NCBI RefSeq assembly: GCF_023653455.1
Contig: NZ_JAKEDR010000030.1
Coordinates: 1 to 26,844 of the forward strand
Origin: Paraclostridium ghonii
Lineage (GTDB): Bacteria; Bacillota; Clostridia; Peptostreptococcales; Peptostreptococcaceae
Direction of reading: 5' to 3'
DNA length: 26,844 nucleotides
Position 1 is the first letter of the stretch. The number at the start of each line of letters is the position of its first letter. The notes beneath the pieces are model-generated. The model was not told the DNA's origin. It searched no databases and was given only the letters and a program-made list of their open reading frames with translations. Shown piece after piece: positions 16,274 through 24,042 of the stretch. The translations under genes were made by a program, and so were the position numbers.

Positions 16274-17815
16274 CTATTTCTGCTCTTCTATTAACATATC
16301 TTGAGCTAATTTCTTCATAGATTGTGCTATAATTTTTTTGATTTCTTCTTTAGAAACAGCACCTGATTCTTCTTCTACTCCTTGATTTCTCTCAACTATG
16401 AAAGAAACTCCGTCAAATAAGTTAGTCATTCTTCCTAAGAATAAACTTCCCTTACCAACTACCATAGCTCTGTTTTTATCTCCAGAAGTTAAATCATCTA
16501 TACAGAATCCTATATATGGAACTCCTGAAGGTATATGTCCTTGAGTTGGAGCCCAACCTGGTATACCTTTTTCACTTACAAAGTTCTTTAATTCTTTTTT
16601 CTCTAAATCTCCACGCTTAACAGCAAGAGCACCTATCATTTTGTAGTTAGCTTCTGGAACATCTCCAGCTCCAGCAGGCTTAGTTATATCTGGGTTTTGC
16701 ATTTCAACTGAGTAAACATCAACATCAGTTATTTTTAAGTTAGCCCTATCAAGTCCAGTAGTTATTAATGCAGTCATAACAGCTTGTGGAGAAGATCCTG
16801 TACCAACATTATGCTTTCCTGTTAAATCAGTTCTTATTATTGGGTTAACTCCATCATTTTCAGAAACTAAAACAGCAAATCCACCAACAACGTCTTCTAA
16901 AACTGGAAGACCTTTTTTTACATGGTCTTTAGCGTTCATTCCAAGTTTAGCACTAGCTCCACCTGCAACTACCATAACATTTTTATATACTCCTGATTTA
17001 ACAAGTGCAGCAGCATTTATTAAAGCATGAGTAGGAGCAGCACAGAAACCTCTTGTATCTGATCCTGAAGCATTTTGAAGTCCAGCCATCTCAGCTATAG
17101 ACTTAGCAAAGTTTCCTCCACCTCTTTGGTTCATATCTCCACAAGCTTCTTCTGAACACTCTATTACATAATCTATATCTAATGGATTAATATTTTCTTT
17201 TCTTACTAATTGTATAGCCGAAACAACACCTGAAGCTTTAACAACTAAGTTTTCAAACATTGTATGAGCGTTTAAGTTAACATCAACATCATGAGCTCTC
17301 TTAACGTATCCAATTAATTGTCCATCATGATATAATCCTTCAGCATGGTGTGCATCTATTAATTCATTTGCATCATCTATATTATGACCCTTAACTTTTC
17401 CAAAGAATGGAGCAAGTTCTGGGTAATTATTTTCAAAGTCAGGTTTTATATTATTAACAAAATCTTCTTTTAATTTAACTAAGTCAAAAGCATCGCATAT
17501 TTGCATCATTACTAAAAATTCATCTTGTGGCATTATTTCTCCACGCTTACCATCTCTTTTCCCTTCCATTTTATGTTCGCACCAAGGAAGAGATATTTCC
17601 CTTAATTCTTCTGGTCTATTGTTTCCTATGTAAACTTGATTTGGTATATAATTTACTACTTCTTCATAACTTCTTATATGTTTTGTAACTTCTTTTAAAA
17701 ATTCTGATTCTGGATGTGTTTCTCTTTCAACAGCACAAGTAGTACCATTTTGAACTATCATATCTGGCGTGTGAACTAAAATGTAACTAGCACCTTTTAA
17801 AACTGGAAATGTCAT
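16274..17815 (-). CDS. grdC: Glycine reductase complex component C, subunit beta (GrdC)
   Basis: This FabH-like (beta-ketoacyl synthase III fold) subunit of protein C works with GrdD to make acetyl phosphate from the Se-carboxymethyl selenoether on GrdA. The N-terminus is MTFPVLKGASYILVHTPDMI. The synthase-like core includes CSEEACGDMNQRGGGNFAKS, DTRGFCAAPTHALINA and VMVVAGGASAKLG. I take ATG 17815 (513 residues) because GGGGG lies 8 bases upstream; the frame extends back to TTG 17863 without a ribosome site. It is separated from grdB by 322 bases holding a terminator-like hairpin and the hairpin-family copy A, so its level may be set separately. Confidence 0.94.
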   Translation of the reverse strand: MTFPVLKGASYILVHTPDMIVQNGTTCAVERETHPESEFLKEVTKHIRSYEEVVNYIPNQVYIGNNRPEELREISLPWCEHKMEGKRDGKRGEIMPQDEFLVMMQICDAFDLVKLKEDFVNNIKPDFENNYPELAPFFGKVKGHNIDDANELIDAHHAEGLYHDGQLIGYVKRAHDVDVNLNAHTMFENLVVKASGVVSAIQLVRKENINPLDIDYVIECSEEACGDMNQRGGGNFAKSIAEMAGLQNASGSDTRGFCAAPTHALINAAALVKSGVYKNVMVVAGGASAKLGMNAKDHVKKGLPVLEDVVGGFAVLVSENDGVNPIIRTDLTGKHNVGTGSSPQAVMTALITTGLDRANLKITDVDVYSVEMQNPDITKPAGAGDVPEANYKMIGALAVKRGDLEKKELKNFVSEKGIPGWAPTQGHIPSGVPYIGFCIDDLTSGDKNRAMVVGKGSLFLGRMTNLFDGVSFIVERNQGVEEESGAVSKEEIKKIIAQSMKKLAQDMLIEEQK

Positions 17816-17888
17816 ATTATTTACCCCCAATGTATATATGTTATTATTTTTACTTAAATCCAATTATGATGAAAGACTTGATGATTTT

Positions 17889-17928
17889 ATAAAAAATAGG
17901 TGGGTAAAGTTAACCCACCTATTTAATT
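17889..17928 (-). terminator. Terminator-like hairpin inside the grd operon, before grdC
   Basis: AAATAGGTGGGT and ACCCACCTATTT form a perfect 12-bp stem with a 7-base loop. On the minus strand it is followed by TTTTTTAT. It has all the marks of an intrinsic terminator but lies between grdB and grdC, so partial termination could lower grdCD expression relative to grdA and grdB. It lies downstream of the long hairpin A, between that and the grdC ribosome site. Confidence 0.75.
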
Positions 17929-17987
17929 TTTATTAAAATGTTTTATCCTCAAATATGCCAAGCCGCAGGCTTCTAACGTGAAGTCTG

Positions 17988-18134
17988 TGACTTATAAATG
18001 AGTTTTTCATGACGATAAAAGGGAGTAAGTTGTAGTATTGACGAAACACTTCAAGTCCGATCTTTTTAGGACTTGGTGTGAAGGAAACACTATAACTTAC
18101 TCGCTCCCAAGTCAATTATAAAACTCTTAAGTCA
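17988..18134 (-). repeat. grd hairpin family, copy A (between grdB and grdC)
   Basis: This is a ~147-base imperfect hairpin. The outer arms pair in blocks (TGACTTA, GAGTTTT, TGAC, GGGAG, then TAAGTTGTAGTATT with one wobble). The conserved module at 18040-18085 reads, on the plus strand, GACGAA, ACAC, TTC, AAGTCC, 10-base loop, GGACTT, G, GTGT, GAAGGA. Two small hairpins flank it on the left (AAGCC-GCA-GGCTT; AAGTC-TGT-GACTT). The plus and minus open frames crossing it do not look like genes. Confidence 0.85.
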
Positions 18135-18137
18135 TAA

Positions 18138-19481
18138 TTAAGCGTTAGCCATTATATCCTTTAAAGTTATATCTTTTTCAAATACTGTTTGACCATCAAC
18201 CTCAGTAGTTAATGCAACTAAACATTTTTCAACTAACTTTCTTCTTAAAGCTTTTTCCTCAGCTGGATCTAACTTAGGATTTCCAAGAGGATGAGGTATA
18301 GCTATAGCTGGAACTATTCTGTTAGCCCCAACAGTTAAAGATATAGGTACTACTGTACAGATATGAACAACTGGAAGACCAGCTCTTTCTATCTCTTTTA
18401 CCATCGTTGCACCGCAACGAGTACAAGTGCCTCAAGTAGAAGTTAGTATTACAGCATCAACACCAGCTTCTATTAACTTTTGAGCATACTCTGCAGCATA
18501 TTTCTTAGAACTTGCAACAGCAGTTCCATTACCTGTAGTTGAGTAGAATAACTCATGTAAGGAACCTATAGCCCCTTCTTTTTCTAAATCTCTTAAAACA
18601 TCTACTGGTAAAACTCTATCTGAGTCTAAGTTACAATAAACTGGGTCAAACCCACCATGAGCAGTCTCATAAGTTTCTTCAGTTAAATCATTAACTCCAG
18701 CTATAGAGTACTCTCCATATTTAGATGCAGAAGAAGATTCTATTCTATCTGGGTTTCCTTTAGGAACTATCCCCCCAGAAGTAACTAGAGCTATTTTAGC
18801 CTTAGCTAAATCTTTTATAGCTGGCTGTGGGTCAACTCTATCAAAGTTAGGCATTGGATATTCAGTTACGAAATCTTCACCTTTTATTTTCTTTAATAGC
18901 ATATCTACAGCTCTTTTTGAACCTCTTTTCTCAGCGAAGTAGTTAACTCTTATTCCCCTTTGTATATAACCTTCTTCAGCTGGAGATCCTATTTCTTCTC
19001 CATTCGCTATTTTTTTAGCTAATTTAGATATCTTTGGAAGAGCCTTTCTCATACCTGCAGCAGAGTCAGATGTTTCTACTATATATATATCCTTCTTGAA
19101 CATATCTGCTCCTGGATTTTCAACATACATTCCTGTTAAAGCTGGTATATTTAACTCGTCTTTAACGAATTTAGTTATTGTTCCTGCAGCAACCCCGTAT
19201 CTTCCTGCATTGAACGATGGTCCAGCTATGAATAATTGTGGATTAAAGCTTTTAACCATTTCTAATACTTCTTGGCTAGCAAGCTCCATATTTTCTCCGA
19301 AATAACTGTCCCCACAAACTACAGTTCCAACTACTTCTATTTCATCCCCTAATAACTTATTTAATTGTAAACTTATTGGAGGTAATTTTTCAGCTATATG
19401 TGGTTTCGTATCAGCTTTTTCTTCTCCTCCAATCCCTGCAAAGAATTGGTTTATATAATGAACTACTTTTATCTTTTCCAT
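18138..19481 (-). CDS. grdB: Glycine reductase component B selenoprotein GrdB (in-frame UGA = Sec350)
   Basis: The frame from ATG 19481 meets TGA at 18434-18432 and continues in frame to TAA at 18138, for 447 residues if the TGA is read as selenocysteine. The context is LTST-Sec-GTCTRCGAT, the Sec-x-x-Cys-x-x-Cys motif of the GrdB/PrdB family, and Sec falls at residue 350. This subunit binds glycine (as a Schiff base with the pyruvoyl group of GrdE) and forms the carboxymethyl-selenoether passed to GrdA. AAAGGGG precedes the ATG. A 6-bp hairpin follows the TGA. Read as two proteins (349 and 88 residues) neither half would be complete. Confidence 0.96.
18405..18434 (-). promoter_or_regulatory. 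UGA selenocysteine codon and bacterial SECIS-like hairpin of grdB
   Basis: Twelve bases after the TGA (18432-18434), CGTTGC and GCAACG form a perfect 6-bp stem closed by a GGT loop. Bacterial SECIS elements sit at this distance and need a short apical loop containing G-U for SelB binding, which fits. The hairpin is also part of the coding sequence. Confidence 0.75.
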
Positions 19482-19507
19482 CTTTATCTCAACCCCTTTT
19501 GATTTAA

Positions 19508-19987
19508 TTAGGCATTATATTTGCAGAATTGACCCCTTATATCGTTCATTTCTTCAACGATTTCATCAACTTCAAGAACCATTTCCATCATACTTATTTG
19601 ATCTTCATAAACTGATTCGTCAAATAATTCTTTCATTTCTGGTTCAACAACATGATAAACAGCCAATCCTAACTCAACACCAGCAAGTGGTCCAGCAAAA
19701 GTTGGATCTCCAGCAGTTACTGTTTCAGCTGCAAGACCTGCAGCTTCGGCTTCAGCAGCACCTAGTAAAACCACAACATTTTCAGCACCGAATTTTTCAG
19801 TAGCATCTTTAACTCTGTTTTGGTTTTCTAAGTCCATAGCCCCAGCAGCAGTTCAGACAAAACATTCTGTTGAAGCAAAAACTATTTCAGTATTTTCTAC
19901 AGTGTTTACACACTCTTCTATCGCAGGTCCCGGAATACCGTCACGGTCACCTATGATTATGATCTTTTTATTACTTAATAAGCTCAT
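19508..19987 (-). CDS. grdA: Glycine reductase component A selenoprotein GrdA (in-frame UGA = Sec45)
   Basis: GrdA is the small selenoprotein that carries the carboxymethyl group from protein B to protein C and is re-reduced by thioredoxin. The frame starts at ATG 19987 (AAGGAG upstream), meets TGA at 19855-19853 in the context [20 protein letters not shown], and continues to TAA at 19508, for 159 residues with Sec45. The Cys-x-x-Sec pair (Cys42, Sec45) and the following TAAGAMDLE are diagnostic. The N-terminal strand [11 protein letters not shown] is also typical. The 109-residue frame starting at MDLENQ is only the part after the UGA. I see no clear SECIS stem after this UGA, only weak pairing around it. 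Confidence 0.97.
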
Positions 19988-20091
19988 AATATATCTCCTT
20001 TTCCCTTTTTAATATTGTCATTTTATACCTTTTTAAATTTACACTCTTTAAAAACTCTTTTCTTTAAACATATTATTCTCAGCTATATTAT

Positions 20092-20232
20092 GAAACAATT
20101 GTATTTACGAATGTGGCGTAGTGACGTTTAAACATTTGTTGACGTAGCACTTAAAGACCGCTCTTTTTAGGTCTTTGTGCGAAGGAAACAATGTTTAAAT
20201 GGCATGAAGCGACCCCATCGTATTACAGTTTC
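20092..20232 (-). repeat. grd hairpin family, copy B (between grdE and grdA)
   Basis: Outer arms pair in blocks (GAAAC, TGTA, TACGA, then TTTAAACATT-GTT near the core). The module at 20141-20186 reads, on the plus strand, GACGTA, GCAC, TTA, AAGACC, 10-base loop, GGTCTT, T, GTGC, GAAGGA. Compared with copies A and C, one helix pair changes from A-T to G-C and another from T-A to A-T, so pairing is kept. Its left boundary reaches the grdE stop codon. Together with 100 AT-rich bases it fills the 244-base grdE-grdA gap. Confidence 0.85.
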
Positions 20233-21518
20233 TAATACCCCTTAGCTGTTAAGAATCCAAATCCTGTTTCATTAGTAGCTCCTGTTATTACTTGTATCTC
20301 AGCTTCTATAGATCCATCTTCTCTTAAAGACCCAGAAGCTCCACCAGCTATAACATCAGCAACTTCAACATGACCTATAACTCTATCCATCTTAGGTAAT
20401 ACTACAACTTGGTTAGCATTTCCCCCAGTTACAACAGCATCTGCTTTAGCATCTGCATCTGCTAATGATTGAGATGCTCCGTCTCTACCTGCATATTCAT
20501 CTGTAACTATAACAGTTTTAATACCTTGACCTTCTATTTTCTTGCAGTTCATTATAAGGTCTGTATCTGGGTTTCCAAATCCTTCTTGAGATACTATAAC
20601 AGCATCTAATCCTAATTGCTTACATAATTTAGCAGTCCAGTTAGAAGATCTTTCTTTATCTGCTAGGTATACGTTTTCATTAGTTATAATAACTCCCATA
20701 AAGTTTATTTCTTTTCCATGTTGTAAATATAAATCTTCAACTACAGAGTTGTTCATATGAACATAACTTGGGTTTTTATCACAAGCAGAAACACAATTCC
20801 CACTTACTATAGCTCCATCCATTAATTCAGTTGGATATAATAAAGTAGGTACTATTTGTTTAGCGTCAACTCCGTAAACGTATGTGTCATGTAGTAATCC
20901 TTGAGTTTGAAGCATATATACATATCCTACTTTTGGAAGTTCTGGATACTGTGCTACTGCATCTAATAACGGCTTAGTTTCATAAGTTATTACTTCATCT
21001 GGAGTTAAGTTTCTAGCAACTTCTCCTAAATAGATAGCAGATTTAAACCCTATCATTCTAACAGCTTTTTCATGGTCGTATTGTTTTAATCCATCTATTG
21101 GTTCAGCTATAACAACAACGTTGTTTAACTTAGAGAATGGAGTATACTCAGCTCCAGGGCCAGTCATATCTATTATACCTTCTTGGAAACCAACTATTTT
21201 ACCAGTTGTTACGACTCCAACATTTTTAAGTGCATGAGTTCTACCTTCTCCAACAGTGTCTACTTTAGATATAACACCTGGGAATATTCCCCCATTACCT
21301 TCAACTTTGACTCTCGGTTCTATAACGTCTTTAACTGGTATTATTCTAACGCTTTCTCCTGGACGAACTATATCTAAGTCTATTGATTTTATATGTTCGT
21401 CTCCACCAATTTCTTTTAACATCTCTTCTTTGTTGATGTATAATACTGAATCTTTAACTTCTGTTACTGCTCCAAATTGTACATCTTTTATAAAGATTTT
21501 CCCTAACTCAAGACGCAT
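20232..21518 (-). CDS. grdE: Glycine reductase component B proprotein GrdE (alpha and gamma subunits)
   Basis: A 428-residue proprotein that self-cleaves to give two subunits of protein B. The cleavage site is visible in VSGNCVSACDK at Asn241-Cys242, the same place as reported for Clostridium sticklandii GrdE, where the Cys becomes the pyruvoyl group that binds glycine. The N-terminal part runs MRLELGKIFIKDVQFG to Asn241, and the C-terminal part continues through VTDEYAGRDG and GGASGSLREDG. GGGGG precedes the ATG by 9 bases. It lies between trxA and grdA, 61 bases from trxA; the spacer contains a small GGGGATATAATCCCC hairpin. Confidence 0.96.
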   Translation of the reverse strand: MRLELGKIFIKDVQFGAVTEVKDSVLYINKEEMLKEIGGDEHIKSIDLDIVRPGESVRIIPVKDVIEPRVKVEGNGGIFPGVISKVDTVGEGRTHALKNVGVVTTGKIVGFQEGIIDMTGPGAEYTPFSKLNNVVVIAEPIDGLKQYDHEKAVRMIGFKSAIYLGEVARNLTPDEVITYETKPLLDAVAQYPELPKVGYVYMLQTQGLLHDTYVYGVDAKQIVPTLLYPTELMDGAIVSGNCVSACDKNPSYVHMNNSVVEDLYLQHGKEINFMGVIITNENVYLADKERSSNWTAKLCKQLGLDAVIVSQEGFGNPDTDLIMNCKKIEGQGIKTVIVTDEYAGRDGASQSLADADAKADAVVTGGNANQVVVLPKMDRVIGHVEVADVIAGGASGSLREDGSIEAEIQVITGATNETGFGFLTAKGY

Positions 21519-21579
21519 ATTGGCACCCCCTATTTTGACCTTAATTTATTTTAACGGGGATATAATCCCCATTAATGGC

Positions 21580-21897
21580 TTACACATACTTCTTTATCAT
21601 AGCTTCTATGTTAGAAACTGTAGCATCATCTTTCGTTACTTCATCTATTTTAGCTCCATCCTTGTATATAGCTATAGTTGGAAGCCCTAAAACCTTCTCT
21701 CTTATAGCGACTCTTCTAGCTTTAGTAGTATCGAATTTACAGAACTTTATATTTTCTCCATACATCTCTGCAAATCTTTCTATATCTGGAAGTAATGCTT
21801 TACAAGGTTCACAACCTTGACTCCAAAAATCTACTAACACTAACCCTTCAGCTTCTAGTACTTCTTGATCGAATGTATTTTTTTCTAATGCTATCAT
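21580..21897 (-). CDS. trxA: Thioredoxin of the glycine reductase system
   Basis: This 105-residue thioredoxin reduces the GrdA Sec/Cys pair after each turnover. The active site reads WSQGCEPC (C29, C32), so the usual CGPC is replaced by CEPC and Trp-Cys-Gly by Gln-Gly-Cys. This GC-x-PC form is known from grd-linked thioredoxins of amino-acid-fermenting clostridia. The conserved Pro of the cis-Pro loop is in GLPTIAIY, and FDTTKARRVAIREKV precedes it. GGGGGAT lies before the ATG. It lies 143 bases after trxB; the spacer carries the palindrome AATGTTTAATT/AATTAAACATT region near 21984-22006. Confidence 0.94.
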   Translation of the reverse strand: MIALEKNTFDQEVLEAEGLVLVDFWSQGCEPCKALLPDIERFAEMYGENIKFCKFDTTKARRVAIREKVLGLPTIAIYKDGAKIDEVTKDDATVSNIEAMIKKYV

Positions 21898-21983
21898 TTC
21901 ATTATCCCCCTTATTGGATTTTATATATTTTAATATATTTTTAATATATTAATAGCTATTTCAGTTCAAGTACCGTTCATAAT

Positions 21984-22006
21984 TAATGTTTAATTAAATT
22001 AAACAT
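21984..22006. repeat. Palindrome between trxB and trxA
   Basis: AATGTTTAATT is followed after one base by AATTAAACATT, a perfect 11-base inverted repeat with almost no loop. No U-run follows, so it is not an obvious terminator. It may be an RNA stability hairpin or a protein-binding palindrome. Confidence 0.45.
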
Positions 22007-22040
22007 TATCCCCTGATAACCTTAATAAACGTACTTTCAA

Positions 22041-23003
22041 TTAGCAATTACTCGCTTTTTCTTCAAAATTTTCTTCTACATATTTTTCAGCTATTACGGC
22101 AGCTATAGCTCCATCAGCAGTTGCTGTAACAACCTGTCTTAATGATTTTACTCTACAATCCCCTGCAGCAAATACACCTGGTATATTTGTTAACATATTA
22201 TCATCTGTTTTGATGTATCCATAATCATCCATATCTACTTTCCCTTTGAATAATTCAGTCTGAGAATCAAATCCTACAAATATGAATATTCCCATAGTTC
22301 CATCTTCTTCATCTGCAAAATATTCATTAGTTTCACCTGTTTGAGTATTTCTAAATACTACTGATTCAACTAATCCATCACCTTTTATTTCATCTATAAC
22401 TGTATCTAGCATAAATTCTATTCTTTCATTGGCTCTTGCTTTATCTTCTATAGATCCAGCACATCTTAAACCTTGTCTCCTATGAACTATAGTAACTTTT
22501 CTAGCAAACTTAGTTAAGTATAATGCTTCTTCTATAGCACTATCTCCTCCTCCAACTACGAATACTTCGAAGTCTTCGAAAAAGTCTGCATCACATGTAG
22601 CACAGTAAGAAACACCTTTACCTGTTAATTCTTTTTCTCCTGGGCATCCTAATTTTTTAGGAGTAGCTCCAGTAGCTATTATAACAGTTTTAGCTCTGTA
22701 CTCACCTTTTTCACCTTTTAATACTTTTATATTTCCTTCTAATTCAGTATCTACTATAGTATCTTTAACTATTTCAGCCCCAAATTCTTTGCATTGATCT
22801 ACCATTCTAGCTATTAGACTAGGTCCAGTAGCATTTTCAATAGATCCTGGATAGTTAGCAACTTCGTGAGTTATAACTATTTGACCACCAGTTTTTCCTT
22901 TTTCAAGTATTAAAGTCTTCATTTTGGCTCTTGCACCATAAAGTCCAGCTGCAAGTCCTGCTGGTCCACAACCTATTATGACTATGTCATATAAATTTTC
23001 CAT
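22041..23003 (-). CDS. trxB: Thioredoxin reductase of the glycine reductase system
   Basis: A 320-residue low-molecular-weight flavoprotein that passes electrons from NAD(P)H through FAD and its disulfide to TrxA. The FAD motif GCGPAGLAAG (11-20), the redox-active CATC (134-137) followed by Asp, and the nucleotide motif GGGDSA (151-156) are visible. HRRQGLR corresponds to the NADPH-phosphate-binding HRR-x3-R segment, and GVFAAGDC binds FAD near the C-terminus. The ATG is preceded by GGGGG and GAGG. Position between grdX and trxA is the standard grd order, so it is dedicated to glycine reductase, though general thiol metabolism is possible too. Confidence 0.95.
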   Translation of the reverse strand: MENLYDIVIIGCGPAGLAAGLYGARAKMKTLILEKGKTGGQIVITHEVANYPGSIENATGPSLIARMVDQCKEFGAEIVKDTIVDTELEGNIKVLKGEKGEYRAKTVIIATGATPKKLGCPGEKELTGKGVSYCATCDADFFEDFEVFVVGGGDSAIEEALYLTKFARKVTIVHRRQGLRCAGSIEDKARANERIEFMLDTVIDEIKGDGLVESVVFRNTQTGETNEYFADEEDGTMGIFIFVGFDSQTELFKGKVDMDDYGYIKTDDNMLTNIPGVFAAGDCRVKSLRQVVTATADGAIAAVIAEKYVEENFEEKASNC

Positions 23004-23044
23004 GACCTCAACCCCCTATTTTTATTATGTATATACACCAAAGC

Positions 23045-23416
23045 CTATGCGTATTGCATTCTTTGGATTGTATTTCTTATTATATCAAAATCGATTACTC
23101 TGAAATCGTCTAATACTCTTTCAGTCCACATAGGAGTTTGTTTATTATTTTTAAATTTTTGAGCTGTTTCTATTGCATCTTCAATTAAGTTTAATGAATT
23201 TGTATCTAAAGATTTCCCCTTTTTCAATATGACTGTACGATATGGCGTTTCATTGGGTTTTACGCTCCCATATAGCGGATGTGATAATAATTCATACCCC
23301 TTATGAACTAAATCTCTACATTTTTTTAATGTTCCTATATAGTCAGTATCTAACGTTAAAACCTCTTTATCTTTAACGTTTTCCTCTATGATAGGATTGT
23401 TAGTGATTATTAACAT
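23045..23416 (-). CDS. grdX: GrdX family protein
   Basis: This 123-residue protein is always found at the head of grd operons and has no assigned biochemical role. The N-terminus MLIITNNPIIEEN and the region GYELLSHPLYGSVKPNETPYRTVIL are typical of the family. It appears soluble, with no signal or membrane helix. The ribosome site is weak (GTGAG about 9 bases before the ATG). It is the first gene after the riboswitch terminator and is followed 41 bases later by trxB. Confidence 0.92.
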   Translation of the reverse strand: MLIITNNPIIEENVKDKEVLTLDTDYIGTLKKCRDLVHKGYELLSHPLYGSVKPNETPYRTVILKKGKSLDTNSLNLIEDAIETAQKFKNNKQTPMWTERVLDDFRVIDFDIIRNTIQRMQYA

Positions 23417-23454
23417 GTGTCTACACTCACTTTCAAAATTTCTTTTGTTAAACT

Positions 23455-23490
23455 AAAAAACAGGAAACTAAGTCCCCACTTAGTTCCCTG
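23455..23490 (-). terminator. Intrinsic terminator of the glycine riboswitch
   Basis: CAGGGAACTAAGT and ACTTAGTTTCCTG pair around a GGGG loop (13 bp, one G-U), followed by TTTTTT on the minus strand. It lies just after the glycine aptamer and before grdX, so it is the expression platform. Glycine binding would be expected to prevent its formation and turn the operon on, but the antiterminator pairing was not traced. Confidence 0.9.
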
Positions 23491-23494
23491 TCAA

Positions 23495-23645
23495 AATGTC
23501 TTTCAGAGATCCGTCCAGTTAAAGTCCTTTTACCTGAGAATTTCATTTAAATCCTTTTGGGTTGAATTTAAATTTGTCCCTTCGGTCATCTCTAACATCC
23601 CCATATTAGAGATAGTCTCCTTTAACCTTCAAACGGTTTTATTTT
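23495..23645 (-). promoter_or_regulatory. Glycine riboswitch (single aptamer) controlling the grd operon
   Basis: On the minus strand the aptamer core is plain: GTTAAAG (P1), GGAGACTATCTCTAA, GACCGAAGGGAC, TCTCAGGTAAAAGGAC and CTTTAAC (P1'), then GGACGGATCTCTGAAAGA, which resembles the remnant "ghost" partner seen with singlet glycine aptamers. Only one full aptamer is present. It senses the operon's own substrate, glycine. The plus-strand open frame over this region is not a gene. Confidence 0.92.
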
Positions 23646-23683
23646 TTAATTTTGTCTAGCCCTTTGGTGCTTTTCTTAATTAC

Positions 23684-23712
23684 ATTATATATACCTTGTT
23701 AAATATATACAA
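23684..23712 (-). promoter_or_regulatory. Promoter of the grd operon
   Basis: On the minus strand TTGTAT (23707-23712) and TATAAT (23684-23689) are exactly 17 bases apart. Transcription would start near 23677, about 30 bases before the glycine aptamer. The stretch from here to the pepF end holds only this promoter, AT-rich sequence and hairpin copy C. Confidence 0.7.
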
Positions 23713-23925
23713 TACTTTTTTAAAACATTTATTTTATGTTTTTTTGTTGATATTAGCCATTTTTTGCTAAACCGTTGATATAGCTATAATCTTTTGAATA
23801 ACTTTCTACTATAGTTTTTTTCTATAAATTAATTTTTTATCTTTCAATTTATATTTATTCTGATTTTTTTTAAAGTATGTATTTTTTATTTTCGAAATAC
23901 TTCAAGTAACTTCGCCTCCACCTAC

Positions 23926-24041
23926 TATGATTTTAAAACAGCTAAGGGTGTTTATTTAGTATTGACGTAACACTTCAAGTCCGCGAACTTTAGGACTTTG
24001 TGTGAAGGAAATACTAAATAAACACCCTACTACCTAAATCA
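23926..24041 (-). repeat. grd hairpin family, copy C (between pepF and the grd promoter)
   Basis: This is the clearest copy. AGGGTGTTTATTTAGTATT (23945-23963) pairs perfectly over 19 bases with 24010-24028, with looser pairing continuing outward (TGATTT near both ends). The module reads, on the plus strand, GACGTA, ACAC, TTC, AAGTCC, 10-base loop, GGACTT, T, GTGT, GAAGGA. It starts directly after the pepF stop codon, but no U-run follows on the minus strand, so it is not a classical terminator. Confidence 0.88.
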
Positions 24042-24042
24042 C

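Noticed and set aside
17933..18115. 60-codon minus-strand frame between grdB and grdC
   Set aside because: It lies entirely in hairpin A and its flanks; the pairing and conserved module explain the sequence better than coding does.
18138..18404. Separate 88-residue gene after grdB
   Set aside because: It is in frame with grdB beyond the UGA and has no ribosome site; it is the C-terminus of the selenoprotein.
23417..23659. 80-codon plus-strand frame before grdX
   Set aside because: It is antisense to the glycine riboswitch and its terminator, whose structure accounts for the sequence.
14836..24041. CRISPR array or insertion-sequence ends as the explanation of the repeated hairpins
   Set aside because: Copies are far apart, with no regular spacers, no transposase gene in the window, no visible target duplications, and outer stems that differ between copies.
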